Origin: Phycisphaerae bacterium
GTDB lineage: Bacteria; Planctomycetota; Phycisphaerae; UBA1845
Assembly (NCBI GenBank): GCA_029260215.1
Contig: JAJDDQ010000039.1
Coordinates: forward strand, 295,648 to 359,647
Direction: 5' to 3'
Length of the DNA: 64,000 nucleotides
Below the pieces are notes generated by a model. The model ran no database searches, was not told the DNA's origin, and was given only the letters and a program-made list of their open reading frames with translations. A program made the position numbers and the translations under genes. Each line of letters starts with the position of its first letter. Positions within the stretch are counted from its first letter, which is position 1. Positions 53,202 through 62,227 of this stretch are shown here, piece after piece.

Positions 53202-53630
53202 CTATGCCTGGGTTTGGATGTAGTTTCGAATGGTACCTTCGATTTTGTCGCGGATGCGCCGGAAGACGGCCAACCGTTCGTCATCCGAGCCGGTGCTTGC
53301 CGCCGGATCTTCAAAAGACCAGTGTTGGACTCGCGTCGCGTCGGGGAAGGTCGGGCAGGCATCCTTTGCACCATCACAAACCGTAACCACGAGATCAAAG
53401 TGGTCATGAGCGAACACGTCAACGTGCTTGCTTAGATTGGCTGAAATGTTGACACCGATTTCGTGCATCACCTCGATGGCCTGGGGATGGACGAACCCGG
53501 TCGGCGATGAGCCTGCCGAAGATGCCACCCACCCGCTGTGGCCCATTGCATTCCAAAGTCCCTCGGCCATTTGACTGCGGCAGGAGTTGCCTGTGCAGAG
53601 GATGAGGACTCGTTTTTTCAATTTGATCAC
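53202..53630 (-). CDS. arsC: Arsenate reductase, thioredoxin-coupled type
   Basis: A low-molecular-weight tyrosine-phosphatase-type arsenate reductase that converts arsenate to arsenite. The P-loop [13 protein letters not shown] carries the catalytic Cys; other Cys are in [14 protein letters not shown], as in the thioredoxin-dependent family. GTG at 53630 overlaps the arsB stop (GTGA); TTG at 53621 with GGAG 8 bases before it is a close alternative. It is last in arsR-ACR3-arsC. Confidence 0.93.
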   Translation of the reverse strand: MIKLKKRVLILCTGNSCRSQMAEGLWNAMGHSGWVASSAGSSPTGFVHPQAIEVMHEIGVNISANLSKHVDVFAHDHFDLVVTVCDGAKDACPTFPDATRVQHWSFEDPAASTGSDDERLAVFRRIRDKIEGTIRNYIQTQA

Positions 53631-54703
53631 TCCGCGGTGCCCGGTAACCCCTGGATTTCCGCCACAAAATACCGACTCCGGAACCAAAACGCCGCATTGA
53701 CAAGGCCGATCAGCACGGGCACTTCGACGAGCGGTCCGATGACTGCGGCAAAGGCGACGCCGGAGTCGATGCCGAACACAGCCACCGCCACTGCAATGGC
53801 CAACTCGAAGTTGTTGCTCGCAGCCGTGAACGCGATGGTCGTAGTCTTGGCGTAGCCGGCGCCGATCCTTTTACCCATCCAGAACGAAACCAGGAACATG
53901 ATGACGAAGTAGATGCACAGCGGAATCGCAATGCGGACAACGTCCATCGGCAACTGCACAATGTACTCGCCCTTGAGCGAGAACATCACCAGTATGGTAA
54001 ACAAAAGTGCCACAAGTGTGATCGGCGAAATTCTCGGGATGAACTTGTTTTCGTACCACTCACGTCCTTTGAATTTGAACAGCGCGAATCGTGTGAACAT
54101 GCCGGCAAGAAAGGGAATACCGAGGTAGATGAACACGCTTTTGGCAATCTGCCCGATGGTGATCGCCACGATCGTGCCCTTGAGGCCGAACAGCGGCGGC
54201 AGCACGGTGATAAACAACCAGGCGTACACGGAAAAGAAAAGCACTTGGAAGATGGAATTGAACGCCACCAATCCGGCAGCATACTCCGCGTCACCTTCAG
54301 CCAGATCGTTCCAGACGATGACCATTGCGATGCAGCGGGCCAATCCGATCATAATCAGTCCGACCATGTACTCAGGGTGACCGTTCAAAAAAAGCACTGC
54401 CAACGTGAACATCAGGATCGGCCCGATGATCCAGTTTTGGATCAGAGAAAGGCCCAAAACTCTGAAGTCGCGAAACACATCGCCAAGCTCTTCGTACTTC
54501 ACCTTGGCCAACGGCGGATACATCATCAGAATCAGCCCGATGGCAATCGGAATATTTGTCGTGCCGGTTTGAAAACCATCGATGAAACCCTCCACGCCGG
54601 GAAAGAAATACCCGCCTGCGACGCCAACCGACATCGCCAGAAAGATCCACAGCGTCAGGTAACGGTCAAGAAAGGACATTCGTTTTGGACAACCATTGCC
54701 CAT
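53627..54703 (-). CDS. arsB: Arsenite efflux permease, ACR3 family
   Basis: A ten-helix inner-membrane transporter that exports arsenite. Its N-terminus ([20 protein letters not shown]), the conserved Cys in [17 protein letters not shown], and the Glu-containing helix in [19 protein letters not shown] sequence ([20 protein letters not shown]) match ACR3. Start at 54703 (MGNGCPKRM) or 54679. It is 50 bases downstream of arsR and overlaps arsC by four bases. Confidence 0.95.
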   Translation of the reverse strand: MGNGCPKRMSFLDRYLTLWIFLAMSVGVAGGYFFPGVEGFIDGFQTGTTNIPIAIGLILMMYPPLAKVKYEELGDVFRDFRVLGLSLIQNWIIGPILMFTLAVLFLNGHPEYMVGLIMIGLARCIAMVIVWNDLAEGDAEYAAGLVAFNSIFQVLFFSVYAWLFITVLPPLFGLKGTIVAITIGQIAKSVFIYLGIPFLAGMFTRFALFKFKGREWYENKFIPRISPITLVALLFTILVMFSLKGEYIVQLPMDVVRIAIPLCIYFVIMFLVSFWMGKRIGAGYAKTTTIAFTAASNNFELAIAVAVAVFGIDSGVAFAAVIGPLVEVPVLIGLVNAAFWFRSRYFVAEIQGLPGTAE

Positions 54704-54753
54704 GATTTCGTACTCAACCCCATGCGCCAATTCCGACGCGCCACACCAACCAG

Positions 54754-55104
54754 TCACCCACAACGTCCACTGCCATCTATCGCCCGGAACCGCTCAAGAT
54801 CATTTTGCAACTCCTCCAACTCGCGTAGACACGACTTGATGCATTTGAGGAGTGTGCGTTGGATGCCTCCCGAATGCTTTGCGACAGCGTAATACTTCCA
54901 CTTGCCCTCCGTTCGCACGGTGACAAGGTCCACGCGCCGAAGGTAGGCCAAGTGGCGGGATATCTTCGGCTGAGTCTCGTTGAGAACCATGCACAAGTCG
55001 CAAACACACACCTCACCCTCAAGCAACAAATTGAGAATCCGCAACCGGGTCGAATCCGCAAAAGCTCGGAAAACGTCTGGAGTCGTTGCAAGAGCCAATC
55101 TCAT
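54754..55104 (-). CDS. arsR: Arsenite-responsive repressor, ArsR/SmtB family
   Basis: A dimeric winged-helix repressor (116 residues) that leaves DNA when arsenite binds. The metalloid site EVCVCDLC and the recognition helix [20 protein letters not shown] are clear. It is the first gene of the ars operon. The palindrome at 55105-55120 directly abuts its start codon, implying autorepression. The 3' end is duplicated in inverted form at 55328-55392. Confidence 0.95.
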   Translation of the reverse strand: MRLALATTPDVFRAFADSTRLRILNLLLEGEVCVCDLCMVLNETQPKISRHLAYLRRVDLVTVRTEGKWKYYAVAKHSGGIQRTLLKCIKSCLRELEELQNDLERFRAIDGSGRCG

Positions 55105-55120
55105 ATATGCTTAAGCATAT
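55105..55120. promoter_or_regulatory. ArsR operator palindrome
   Basis: ATATGCTTAAGCATAT is a perfect 16-bp palindrome that touches the arsR start codon. Its position and AT-rich symmetric form are those of an ArsR operator; binding would block transcription or start of translation of the ars operon. Confidence 0.75.
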
Positions 55121-55327
55121 GTGTCCCGAAGGGCTTTGTCAAGCCTGTCGCGTACCTTGGACAACCGTTGTGGCTGAGTTTCGGGAATTGCCGTTCGCTT
55201 TTGGCGTTCGAGGGTGATGCACGAATGGCATGGTGACAATGCGCATCGACATCTCCCTTTCGGCGGGACACGTCAGATGGGCTTCTGGAGGTGCCTCTTC
55301 AACCTCGTTCCGTGAAAACTGCTGCGC

Positions 55328-55412
55328 CAAGTCGTGTCTGCGCGAGTTGGATGAGTTGCAAAATGACCTTGAGCGGTTCCGATCGATAGATGGCGGTGAA
55401 GTGCCGGCGTGA
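55328..55412 (+). pseudogene. Inverted duplicate of the arsR 3' end
   Basis: The plus strand reads [17 protein letters not shown] then SIDGGEVPA to a stop at 55412, nearly identical to the C-terminus of ArsR ([23 protein letters not shown]). About 65 bases (55328-55392) match 54777-54841 in opposite orientation with few differences. The upstream frame is not ArsR-like, so this is a fragment of a second arsR, left by rearrangement. Confidence 0.75.
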
Positions 55413-55441
55413 TGCATGGTGACTTGAACGACGGAATCCCG

Positions 55442-55774
55442 TCATGATATCACTCTCCAATCGTCGATCGCGCGACGCAGAGGAGCGTCGCCCGACCGAT
55501 TGGCCACGTTATCAAGCTCACGCCCGCCATCATGACGAAACCGGGGGGGCCGCCACAGTTCTTTGTCAATCGGTGCAGTGCTTTCAGCGGAAACTATGAC
55601 GCGATATTCGTCACGATACAGCATGCCCCGTCGGTTTTCGACTGTCGCACTCCGTGACGCAGATTGCTTTGGATCGGCTGCATCCGGGTTGATGGGTTGG
55701 CGGTCTTGCTCGGGCAGAACCGGCGTCCGGTGAGTCGTAGCGGTTTCCGTCGATCGGGACGAGAATTCCTTCAT
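55442..55774 (-). CDS. Hypothetical protein downstream of CBS gene
   Basis: A possible 110-residue protein 5 bases after the CBS gene stop on the same strand, from ATG 55774 (MKEFSSRSTETATT). It contains RGMLYRDEYRVIVSAESTAP and IDKELWRPPRFRHDGGRELD, which look protein-like, but no family is recognised. A longer open frame reaching 56125 overlaps the CBS gene in another frame and is rejected. Confidence is low. Confidence 0.4.
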   Translation of the reverse strand: MKEFSSRSTETATTHRTPVLPEQDRQPINPDAADPKQSASRSATVENRRGMLYRDEYRVIVSAESTAPIDKELWRPPRFRHDGGRELDNVANRSGDAPLRRAIDDWRVIS

Positions 55775-55779
55775 CCTGA

Positions 55780-56286
55780 TCAGGTTCGCCCGATCGCCTC
55801 CTTTTCGCCGGCGAGGCCGACCGACCATCTCAAAAAATCTCGCACGGTTACGATGCCTATCATGGCCCCGCTGTCTTCCACTACGGGAAGGCAGGACACT
55901 TTTTCTTCCAGCATCTTCTCCGCCGTGGCCGCGATGGTTTCGTCGGGCCTGATTGTGACCACATTGCGGGACATGATTTGGTGAACGCGTTTTTTGAGCG
56001 TATTGAGATCCTGAGAACGCTCCATCATCTTGCTGCCAACAAAGGGGCTTAACACTCTGAGGATATCCCGGTCTGACACGACGCCAAAGGCTCGATGTTG
56101 GTTCATGATGACCACATGGTGACATCGTTCGCGCTCGAACAGATGTTTGACACTCAAGAGCGAATCATCCATGTCGACTGAATGCACCGGTGTTGTCATG
56201 ATGTCTCGGACACACTGCTCGGGTGGACATGTCGGGAGCTGCTGCATGAAACCGTCCTCCGGAATCGGGTGTAACGTCTCAGCCAT
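55780..56286 (-). CDS. CBS-pair signalling protein
   Basis: A 168-residue two-CBS-domain protein (PVHSVDMDDSLLSVKHLFER, FGVVSDRDILRVLSPFVG; VVTIRPDETIAATAEKMLEE, GIVTVRDFLRWSVGL). It is likely a nucleotide-responsive regulator of unknown partner. Start at MAETLHPIPEDG. It is the third stand-alone CBS protein in the window, but here no metabolic operon is adjacent. Confidence 0.88.
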   Translation of the reverse strand: MAETLHPIPEDGFMQQLPTCPPEQCVRDIMTTPVHSVDMDDSLLSVKHLFERERCHHVVIMNQHRAFGVVSDRDILRVLSPFVGSKMMERSQDLNTLKKRVHQIMSRNVVTIRPDETIAATAEKMLEEKVSCLPVVEDSGAMIGIVTVRDFLRWSVGLAGEKEAIGRT

Positions 56287-56538
56287 GTAAGATTCTATCG
56301 TTCAACTCAGGCAAGAGGCTTTACCGGGTAATTCGCCGTTGGCAGACTTCAAGCCGTAATCGCGTCCAAAAAATCCGCTCGATTTAATCGAATCGCCCTC
56401 GGTTGCCGCGATTCCTGCCTGTGTGGCAGCCTCGATGTGCCAATCCTGCCAGCTCCTACACAGCGCGGTGGCCCACAACTCAATTTTGACATCGATCGGG
56501 GCGAAATCAGTGTGTGTTTCCAAGACTCCCCGGAGGGG

Positions 56539-57447
56539 TTACCGCAACATCTTACTCGGCGGGGGTGGGCCACCGGTCTCGGCGACGATTTCCTTTACGA
56601 TTTCCGCGGCTTGCAACAGCCCGTCGAAATCGACGCCCGTCGACACGCCCATTCTTTCAAACATGTAGACTAGCTCTTCGGTCGTCACATTGCCCCCGCC
56701 GCCCGGACCGTTGGCCAACGCTTTGAACGGCGTCCCTCCAATCCCCCCGATGGACGTATCGAACAACCGCAGGCCGCATTCGTAGGATACCAAGGAGTTG
56801 GCCAAACCCATGCCATAGGAATCGTGGAAGTGAACAGTCATGCGTTCCAGCCCGACGCCGCGATCGACAGCCTCCAGCACGGCGCGCGTCCGTCGCGGGT
56901 CCGTCGTGCCCTTGGTGTCCGCCAGCGCCACGTGATCGCACCCGAGTTCCAACAACCGCCGGGCGAGGTCCACGACTATTTTCAAGTCCGAATCCCCGCC
57001 GTCGATATCCTGGAACGCGGCTGACAGGTGCGCACGCAACCCATACCCGTCCGTCCGGGCAGCAGCTGCGACCTCGCCAGCGGCTGCCATCGATTCTTCG
57101 ATTGACTGCCGCGTATTGAATTGCGAATAAGCCTCCGAGGCGGACACGAAGATCGCCACGGTTGTGAACCCCGACCCCTGAAACCGCGCGTAGTTTTTCA
57201 TGTTCGGGACGAGGGCTGCATAGTCCACACCGGCTCGCTTTTGAAGTTTATCAAGAAGCTCGTCCGAGTCGGCCAACTGCGGCACAGCCCGCCGGCTGAC
57301 AAACGAACCGGCTTCGATGAAATCCAAGCCGCAAGCGGCCAGCGCTTCGATCAAGGCAACCTTCGCCTCCGTCGGGACAAGCCGATCCTTCGGAAGCGAC
57401 TGCAAACCGTCCCGAGGTCCCATTTCACAGATTCTTACGTCGGGCAT
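56539..57447 (-). CDS. HMG-CoA lyase-like enzyme lacking the catalytic Cys
   Basis: A TIM-barrel metalloenzyme (302 residues) of the DRE-TIM family. Conserved features include ICEMGPRDGLQ (Arg and Asp of the active site), FIEAGSFVSRRAVPQL and the metal-binding HFHDSYGMGLAN. The flexible catalytic loop, normally GGLGGCPYAPGASGN, reads GGIGGTPFKALANGPGGGGN, so the Cys is Thr at residue 239. It may therefore be a different lyase or aldolase, or an inactive form. The start at 57447 follows AGGAG. Confidence 0.85.
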   Translation of the reverse strand: MPDVRICEMGPRDGLQSLPKDRLVPTEAKVALIEALAACGLDFIEAGSFVSRRAVPQLADSDELLDKLQKRAGVDYAALVPNMKNYARFQGSGFTTVAIFVSASEAYSQFNTRQSIEESMAAAGEVAAAARTDGYGLRAHLSAAFQDIDGGDSDLKIVVDLARRLLELGCDHVALADTKGTTDPRRTRAVLEAVDRGVGLERMTVHFHDSYGMGLANSLVSYECGLRLFDTSIGGIGGTPFKALANGPGGGGNVTTEELVYMFERMGVSTGVDFDGLLQAAEIVKEIVAETGGPPPPSKMLR

Positions 57448-57612
57448 TTTCCGATCTCCTGTAGCACCCATGCTATCCGTCGCCGCCGATGTCTCAAGAC
57501 GGCATGGAGAAAGCACGCACGAATCCGGTTGTGAAATTGGTTCCGGAATCAGGTATGATGTGAGCGTGGGGAATTCGTTCATAATGCAGGTGCCGATAAG
57601 TTGGAGAAAAGC

Positions 57613-59772
57613 GTGAGGTATTTCCTGGGTTTGGTTCTTGTTTTGACGGCGACGGTGGCGGCGATTCCGCCGGATTGGACAGGCGATCAAGCAGAGCGCC
57701 AGCAGCAGCAGCTTCCGGAAGGCGGTGCGTTCGACACGTTCGGCGTGAAAATCTTGAGCCAGCTCAACCCGAACGACATGGACGCTTTTTCGTTTTCCGG
57801 GAACGACTGCTGGGGCTACGTGTCGCCGTCGGGGCGGGAGTATGCACTCATGGGCCTCGATAGCGCGACCGCGTTTGTTGAAATCACGGACCCAGCCAAC
57901 CCGGTCGTTTTGGCGTCGATCGCGGACAACACGTCTACCTGGAGTGACATCAAAATCTATGGTGAATTCGCGTACAACGTGAACGAGACCGGGACGAATG
58001 GCGACGGGATTCAGATATTCGATTTGACGCAGATCGACAGCGGGATCGTGACGCTGGTTCAGGAGTTTCACGGCGAGGACATCCAGGAGGCGCACAACGT
58101 CGTGGTTGATGAGGACAGCGGTTTTCTGTACGCAGTCGGGGCGCGGACGTCGACGGGGTCGCTCTATGGCGGCGGCTTGGTCGCGTACGACCTGACGGAC
58201 CCAGCCAATCCGGTCTTTGTGGGTGCGTGGAGTGGTAACTATCTGCACGACGCCCAAGTGATTACGTACGACTCAGGCCCGTATGCGGGGATGCAGATCG
58301 CGTTCGGCTTCGCGGGGGGTACGGGCATGGTCGTCGTAGACGTGACGGACAAAGCCAACATGAACCTGCTGTCGTTGTCGACCTACCCGAGCCAGGTCTA
58401 TTGTCATCAGGGATGGGTCAGCACGGATCGCCGATTCGTCTATATCAACGACGAAATCGATGAGAACAACGGATTGGTCAACCTGACGCGGACAATCGTG
58501 TTCGATATCAGCGATTTGAGCGCTCCGCAATTCGTCGGGGCGTTCAGCACTGGGTTGAACACATCGGATCATAATCTCTACACGCGTGGCGACTTGATTT
58601 TCGAAGTAAACTACAAGTCCGGCCTGCGCGTGTTCGACGCGCGCGATCCCATTTCGCCGGTGGAGATCGGTTATCTGGATACATATCCTTTGAACGACAC
58701 TCCGGGCTATGACGGTGCGTGGAGCAGTTTTCCGTATTTTCCGAGCGGCACAATTATCGTCAGCGATATGGATTTCGGATTGTTTGTGGCGCAGTTGACT
58801 GCGTTGCGATTTGGTTACCCAGGCGGGCAGCCGTCGATCGTGACGCCGAACGTAGCCACGCCTTTGGTGGTACATGTGGACGAATACAGTTCGCCGGTCG
58901 TGCCAGCCAGTGTGACGTTGCATACATTCGTCGATGGCGGAGCGGAAACCTTGATAGCGGGCGTCGATCTGGGCGGCAACGATTTCGCATTTGACCTGCC
59001 GGCGACTGCGTGCGGTGGTTTCGTGGATTATTATGTGTCGGCGGACAACGGCGAAGGCGAGGTATTTGTCAGCCCGCGCGGTGCGCCGGGTGAACGATTC
59101 CGGGCAGGTGTGGCTGCCTTGACCGTCGTTGTGTTCACAGATGATTTTTCGTCAGATAATGGTTGGACCGTTTCGAGCGATACATGCGTGGGAACACCCT
59201 TCTTCGGCGGTTGGGAACGCGTTGTGCCGAACGGGACGACGTATGCACCTGCCGTCGACTCGGGCGATGCGGGTGATGTATGCTTTGTGACCGGGCAGGG
59301 GATCGCGGGCGGAAACGACGCTGATTCGGATGTCGATGGTGGGCCTGTGCGTCTGGTTTCCCCGACCGTGGCGACGAGCGGGCTTGATGCGAAAGTCGAA
59401 TACACGCGATGGTTCTTCGATTCGGATTTCAACGCGGATCGCGACAGCCTCACGGTGGAGGTTTCCACGGACGGTGGCACGATCTGGCAACCGGTGGAAA
59501 CGACGTTAAGCACCGGAGCGCAATGGGTGGATCATTCCTTTCTTGTGAGCGAAGTGACGCCGCCGGGTGCGAGCGTCACGCTGCGCTTCACGACGGGCGA
59601 CTGCCCGAATAACACGCTGACTGAGGCTGCGGTGGATGATGTTCGCGTGACCGTATTGGCCTGTGCGGACGACGGTATTCCGACGGTGAGCCAGTGGGGT
59701 TTGGCTGTCATCGGTATGCTTCTCCTGATCGCAGGGACGATTGTATTCGCGCGTTCGCGGGCGATCGCATGA
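57613..59772 (+). CDS. Choice-of-anchor B domain protein with IPTL-CTERM tail
   Basis: A 719-residue exported protein with repeated LVIP-type propeller sequence (YALMGLDSATAFVEITDPAN, VVVDEDSGFLYAVGARTSTG, LVAYDLTDPANPVFVGAWSG, VVVDVTDKANMNLLSLSTYP) typical of the choice-of-anchor B family. A domain with paired Cys follows, and it ends in an IPTL-CTERM signal (GIPTVSQWGLAVIGMLLLIA then FARSR). Signal peptide VRYFLGLVLVLTATVAA. The start at 57613 is GTG with GGAG before it; TTG at 57601 is the alternative. Confidence 0.87.
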   Translation: MRYFLGLVLVLTATVAAIPPDWTGDQAERQQQQLPEGGAFDTFGVKILSQLNPNDMDAFSFSGNDCWGYVSPSGREYALMGLDSATAFVEITDPANPVVLASIADNTSTWSDIKIYGEFAYNVNETGTNGDGIQIFDLTQIDSGIVTLVQEFHGEDIQEAHNVVVDEDSGFLYAVGARTSTGSLYGGGLVAYDLTDPANPVFVGAWSGNYLHDAQVITYDSGPYAGMQIAFGFAGGTGMVVVDVTDKANMNLLSLSTYPSQVYCHQGWVSTDRRFVYINDEIDENNGLVNLTRTIVFDISDLSAPQFVGAFSTGLNTSDHNLYTRGDLIFEVNYKSGLRVFDARDPISPVEIGYLDTYPLNDTPGYDGAWSSFPYFPSGTIIVSDMDFGLFVAQLTALRFGYPGGQPSIVTPNVATPLVVHVDEYSSPVVPASVTLHTFVDGGAETLIAGVDLGGNDFAFDLPATACGGFVDYYVSADNGEGEVFVSPRGAPGERFRAGVAALTVVVFTDDFSSDNGWTVSSDTCVGTPFFGGWERVVPNGTTYAPAVDSGDAGDVCFVTGQGIAGGNDADSDVDGGPVRLVSPTVATSGLDAKVEYTRWFFDSDFNADRDSLTVEVSTDGGTIWQPVETTLSTGAQWVDHSFLVSEVTPPGASVTLRFTTGDCPNNTLTEAAVDDVRVTVLACADDGIPTVSQWGLAVIGMLLLIAGTIVFARSRAIA

Positions 59773-59794
59773 GGGTTGAGCGGGGATTTGATTC

Positions 59795-60400
59795 TTGAAT
59801 GCGTACAGTCCGTTAAGGCTAGGCCTGCTCATTTCCGGCGGTGGACGGACGATGCTGAACATTCAGGAGCGCATTAGCGCGAATGACCTTGCCGCTGAAA
59901 TCGTGGCAGTTGTCAGTTCGAAATCGAAAGCCGCTGGCGTGGACCATGCACAGAAGGCCGGGCTGCCGGTACATGTGGTCTCACGGAGCGACCTTAGCGG
60001 TCCCGCGTTTCACGACAGAATTGAGAACGTCCTGGCCGATGCCGGCGTGGAGTTAGTCTGCATGGCTGGTTTCAATTGTTTGTGGCGCATTCCGCCGCGA
60101 TATGAGAAGCGCGTTATCAACATTCACCCCGCACTTCTGCCCGACTTCGGCGGCAAGGGGTTTTACGGCATGCGCGTGCATGAGGCTGTGCTGGCCGCCG
60201 GGCACACGCGAAGCGGCTGCACAGTCCACTACTGCGACAATGAATACGACCACGGGGCGGTGATCCTGCAACGCGACGTGCTTGTTCTTCCTGGCGACAC
60301 AGCCCAAGCCCTCGCCGATCGTGTATTCGAGCAGGAATGCATCGCCTACCCGGCTGCGATTGAGTTGCTCGCACGCGAAAACCCGCATCTTGCGAAATGA
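59795..60400 (+). CDS. purN: Phosphoribosylglycinamide formyltransferase
   Basis: The folate-dependent GAR transformylase (third step of purine synthesis, 201 residues). LGLLISGGGRTMLNIQERI is the nucleotide-binding start; VCMAGFNCLWRIPP, INIHPALLPDFGGKGFYGMR (catalytic Asn and His) and GCTVHYCDNEYDHGAVIL (catalytic Asp) complete the site. The TTG at 59795 is the only sensible start, with GGGGAT upstream; no in-frame ATG lies near. It stands alone, 22 bases after the choice-of-anchor gene. Confidence 0.94.
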   Translation: MNAYSPLRLGLLISGGGRTMLNIQERISANDLAAEIVAVVSSKSKAAGVDHAQKAGLPVHVVSRSDLSGPAFHDRIENVLADAGVELVCMAGFNCLWRIPPRYEKRVINIHPALLPDFGGKGFYGMRVHEAVLAAGHTRSGCTVHYCDNEYDHGAVILQRDVLVLPGDTAQALADRVFEQECIAYPAAIELLARENPHLAK

Positions 60401-60496
60401 AGCGCGACAGAGGCGGTGTCGTTTGCCCTGCGGTGTCGCAGGCTATTGATCCGCCTCAATTTCCGCCATTTATCTAGTCATCTGCTGAATTGACTG

Positions 60497-61612
60497 TTAC
60501 GCCTCTATTGACTGAGATTGTGCTCGCCGTGGGGCTCGGGCAAGCGTGCACAGTTCGACCACCTCGCTAACCAGAGGCTTGATTTGGGAAATGTCGATGC
60601 CTTCCTGAATGCCTCGCTCAAGTTTTTCAGCCGCTGTTGAAATGGGTTCAAATCCGTAACCTCCCGCTTCGCCTTTGAGACTCCGCGCAGCTATTTCCAA
60701 GTCACTGACAAGACTCTTGTCGATGGCTTCTTCGAACACGCGAATGTTGTCAGGCAGCGATTCAACGAAGGACGTGATGATGTCAATCATGTCGGCATCG
60801 TTTATCAAAGTGCTAAGCAGAGGTTCTTTTCTTACGGTGTCAAGGACTTTGGACAAGTCCTTCATGGAATAGGGTTTGGCAATGAAATCGTTGAACCCAC
60901 TTTTCCGGCATCGCTCGCGGTCTTCGGGGAGAGTCATTGCGGTGGCGGCTACGATGTCGCCGGAATACCCTTTCGCTCTCAATTCTTTGACGGCCGTAAA
61001 CCCGTCCATGACCGGCATCTCAATATCCATGATGATGACTTCGTACGTGCCTTTCAATGCCATCTCGACTCCGACTTGACCATTCTCGGCCGTCTCCACG
61101 TTGCATTTGAGTTTCTGGAGGAGTACGGTGGCCAATCGCACTATGGACAGATCGTCGTCAACGAGCAGGACCGGCCGCTTGGTTGCATCCTGGCAGTAGT
61201 CGCCTGGATCAATAAGTTGATCGAAACGGACACAAACCTCATGAATTGGGGCTTTGACCAAATCGCAACTGACGACTGTTCCGTTGACATCCTGCCATGC
61301 GCCGAAGGCACTGATGAGCTGAATGCGAATTTCGGATCCCGCATACACGAATCCGCCATGAAGAAAGCTGACGCCTCCCTCGCTTATGTTTCGCGTCGGG
61401 CAGAAGTATGTAACGGGTGTACCTGCTCCCGGCTGCTTGATGTGAACAACGCATTCGGAATTTCGGTAGGTAAAGCGTTCATACGTGCGCAGGTTGGATT
61501 CGGTGTTGTCGCCCTTGTGCTCGTCCATGGCATCGAGCACTTTTTCGACTTCGGCTTTATCCATGCGGATGGTGCGAAAAATATTGCTATGCGAGTCACT
61601 CATTGCCTTCAA
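60497..61612 (-). CDS. PilZ-receiver-Hpt regulator, Hpt His replaced
   Basis: A three-domain regulator of 371 residues. An N-terminal helical segment is followed by a PilZ domain (YERFTYRNSEC with RxxxR, and RNISEGGVSFL), which should bind cyclic di-GMP. A receiver domain follows (VLLVDDDLSIVRL, IIMDIEMPVMDGF with the phospho-Asp, AATAMT, IAKPYS). The C-terminal Hpt-like domain (ARSLKGEAGGYGF) has Arg310 where the phosphorylated His should be. It precedes cheX on the same strand, suggesting a chemotaxis-like control. Confidence 0.88.
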   Translation of the reverse strand: MKAMSDSHSNIFRTIRMDKAEVEKVLDAMDEHKGDNTESNLRTYERFTYRNSECVVHIKQPGAGTPVTYFCPTRNISEGGVSFLHGGFVYAGSEIRIQLISAFGAWQDVNGTVVSCDLVKAPIHEVCVRFDQLIDPGDYCQDATKRPVLLVDDDLSIVRLATVLLQKLKCNVETAENGQVGVEMALKGTYEVIIMDIEMPVMDGFTAVKELRAKGYSGDIVAATAMTLPEDRERCRKSGFNDFIAKPYSMKDLSKVLDTVRKEPLLSTLINDADMIDIITSFVESLPDNIRVFEEAIDKSLVSDLEIAARSLKGEAGGYGFEPISTAAEKLERGIQEGIDISQIKPLVSEVVELCTLARAPRRAQSQSIEA

Positions 61613-61702
61613 ATTCTCACCTTTACACGGTTGCTCACCCGGCGTTGCCCCCGATCGTCATGAGGGGATCTTCCCGGCACGTCGAACAATGCCCGTCCGG
61701 AA

Positions 61703-62197
61703 CTATGTAGAGTTTATCATACTGATGTCCAGCTGCAGTGCGCCCAGCGCGCATTCGCAAGGTATGGAGAGACACGCCGCGCCGCGTTGCGGAGCGATGG
61801 AGAAATCCGTGCCACGTACCACGGTTGGCGGGGAGATGACAATACTATGGTGTGTCAGCGCGGATTTCGCACGCCCGACGATCACATTCGCTATCTCGCC
61901 CACGCAGTCTTCCAAGACGCCCTCCGGTAACGGATCAATCTTAGGATACGCCGTGCAAATCGCCATCGCCGCCTCATCTGAAAAGCTAATGACAGCGCGT
62001 CCCGTAACCGCTCCGGAAAACGTGATCACGCCCGCAATTTCAAAGGGTGCGCGGTTGTCCGTGTTGACGGTCAGCATGCCGAGGATCAAATCGACACCGA
62101 GATGCGCTTGGAAGAAATCCTTGAGGCTGTCGACGAACGGCTGCATGTATTCCGTACGAAATACTTGTTCCTTAACTTCGAGCGCGCTGGTTGGCAT
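61703..62197 (-). CDS. cheX: CheX-type phosphatase
   Basis: A CheX-family CheY-phosphatase (164 residues). The core (FVDSLKDFFQAHLGVDLIL, GVITFSGAVTGRAVISF, LEDCVGEIANVIVGRAKSAL with the catalytic Glu and Asn, TVVRGTDFSI) is intact. It lies between a PilZ-receiver-Hpt gene (downstream) and a broken cheY (upstream), all on the minus strand. Start at 62197 (MPTSALEVKEQVFRTEY). Confidence 0.92.
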   Translation of the reverse strand: MPTSALEVKEQVFRTEYMQPFVDSLKDFFQAHLGVDLILGMLTVNTDNRAPFEIAGVITFSGAVTGRAVISFSDEAAMAICTAYPKIDPLPEGVLEDCVGEIANVIVGRAKSALTHHSIVISPPTVVRGTDFSIAPQRGAACLSIPCECALGALQLDISMINST

Positions 62198-62227
62198 AGA
62201 CAGTTTCCTTACGCGATAGGATTGCTT

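Larger units (their letters stand above)
55105..55441. other. Upstream of arsR with arsR 3' fragment
   Basis: 337 bases that include the operator at 55105-55120 and an inverted copy of the arsR 3' end (55328-55392). Apart from these no feature is supported. Confidence 0.5.

Noticed and set aside
55442..56125. 227-codon frame across the CBS gene
   Set aside because: Its first half is out of frame with a clear CBS protein; only the end after 55774 may be a gene.
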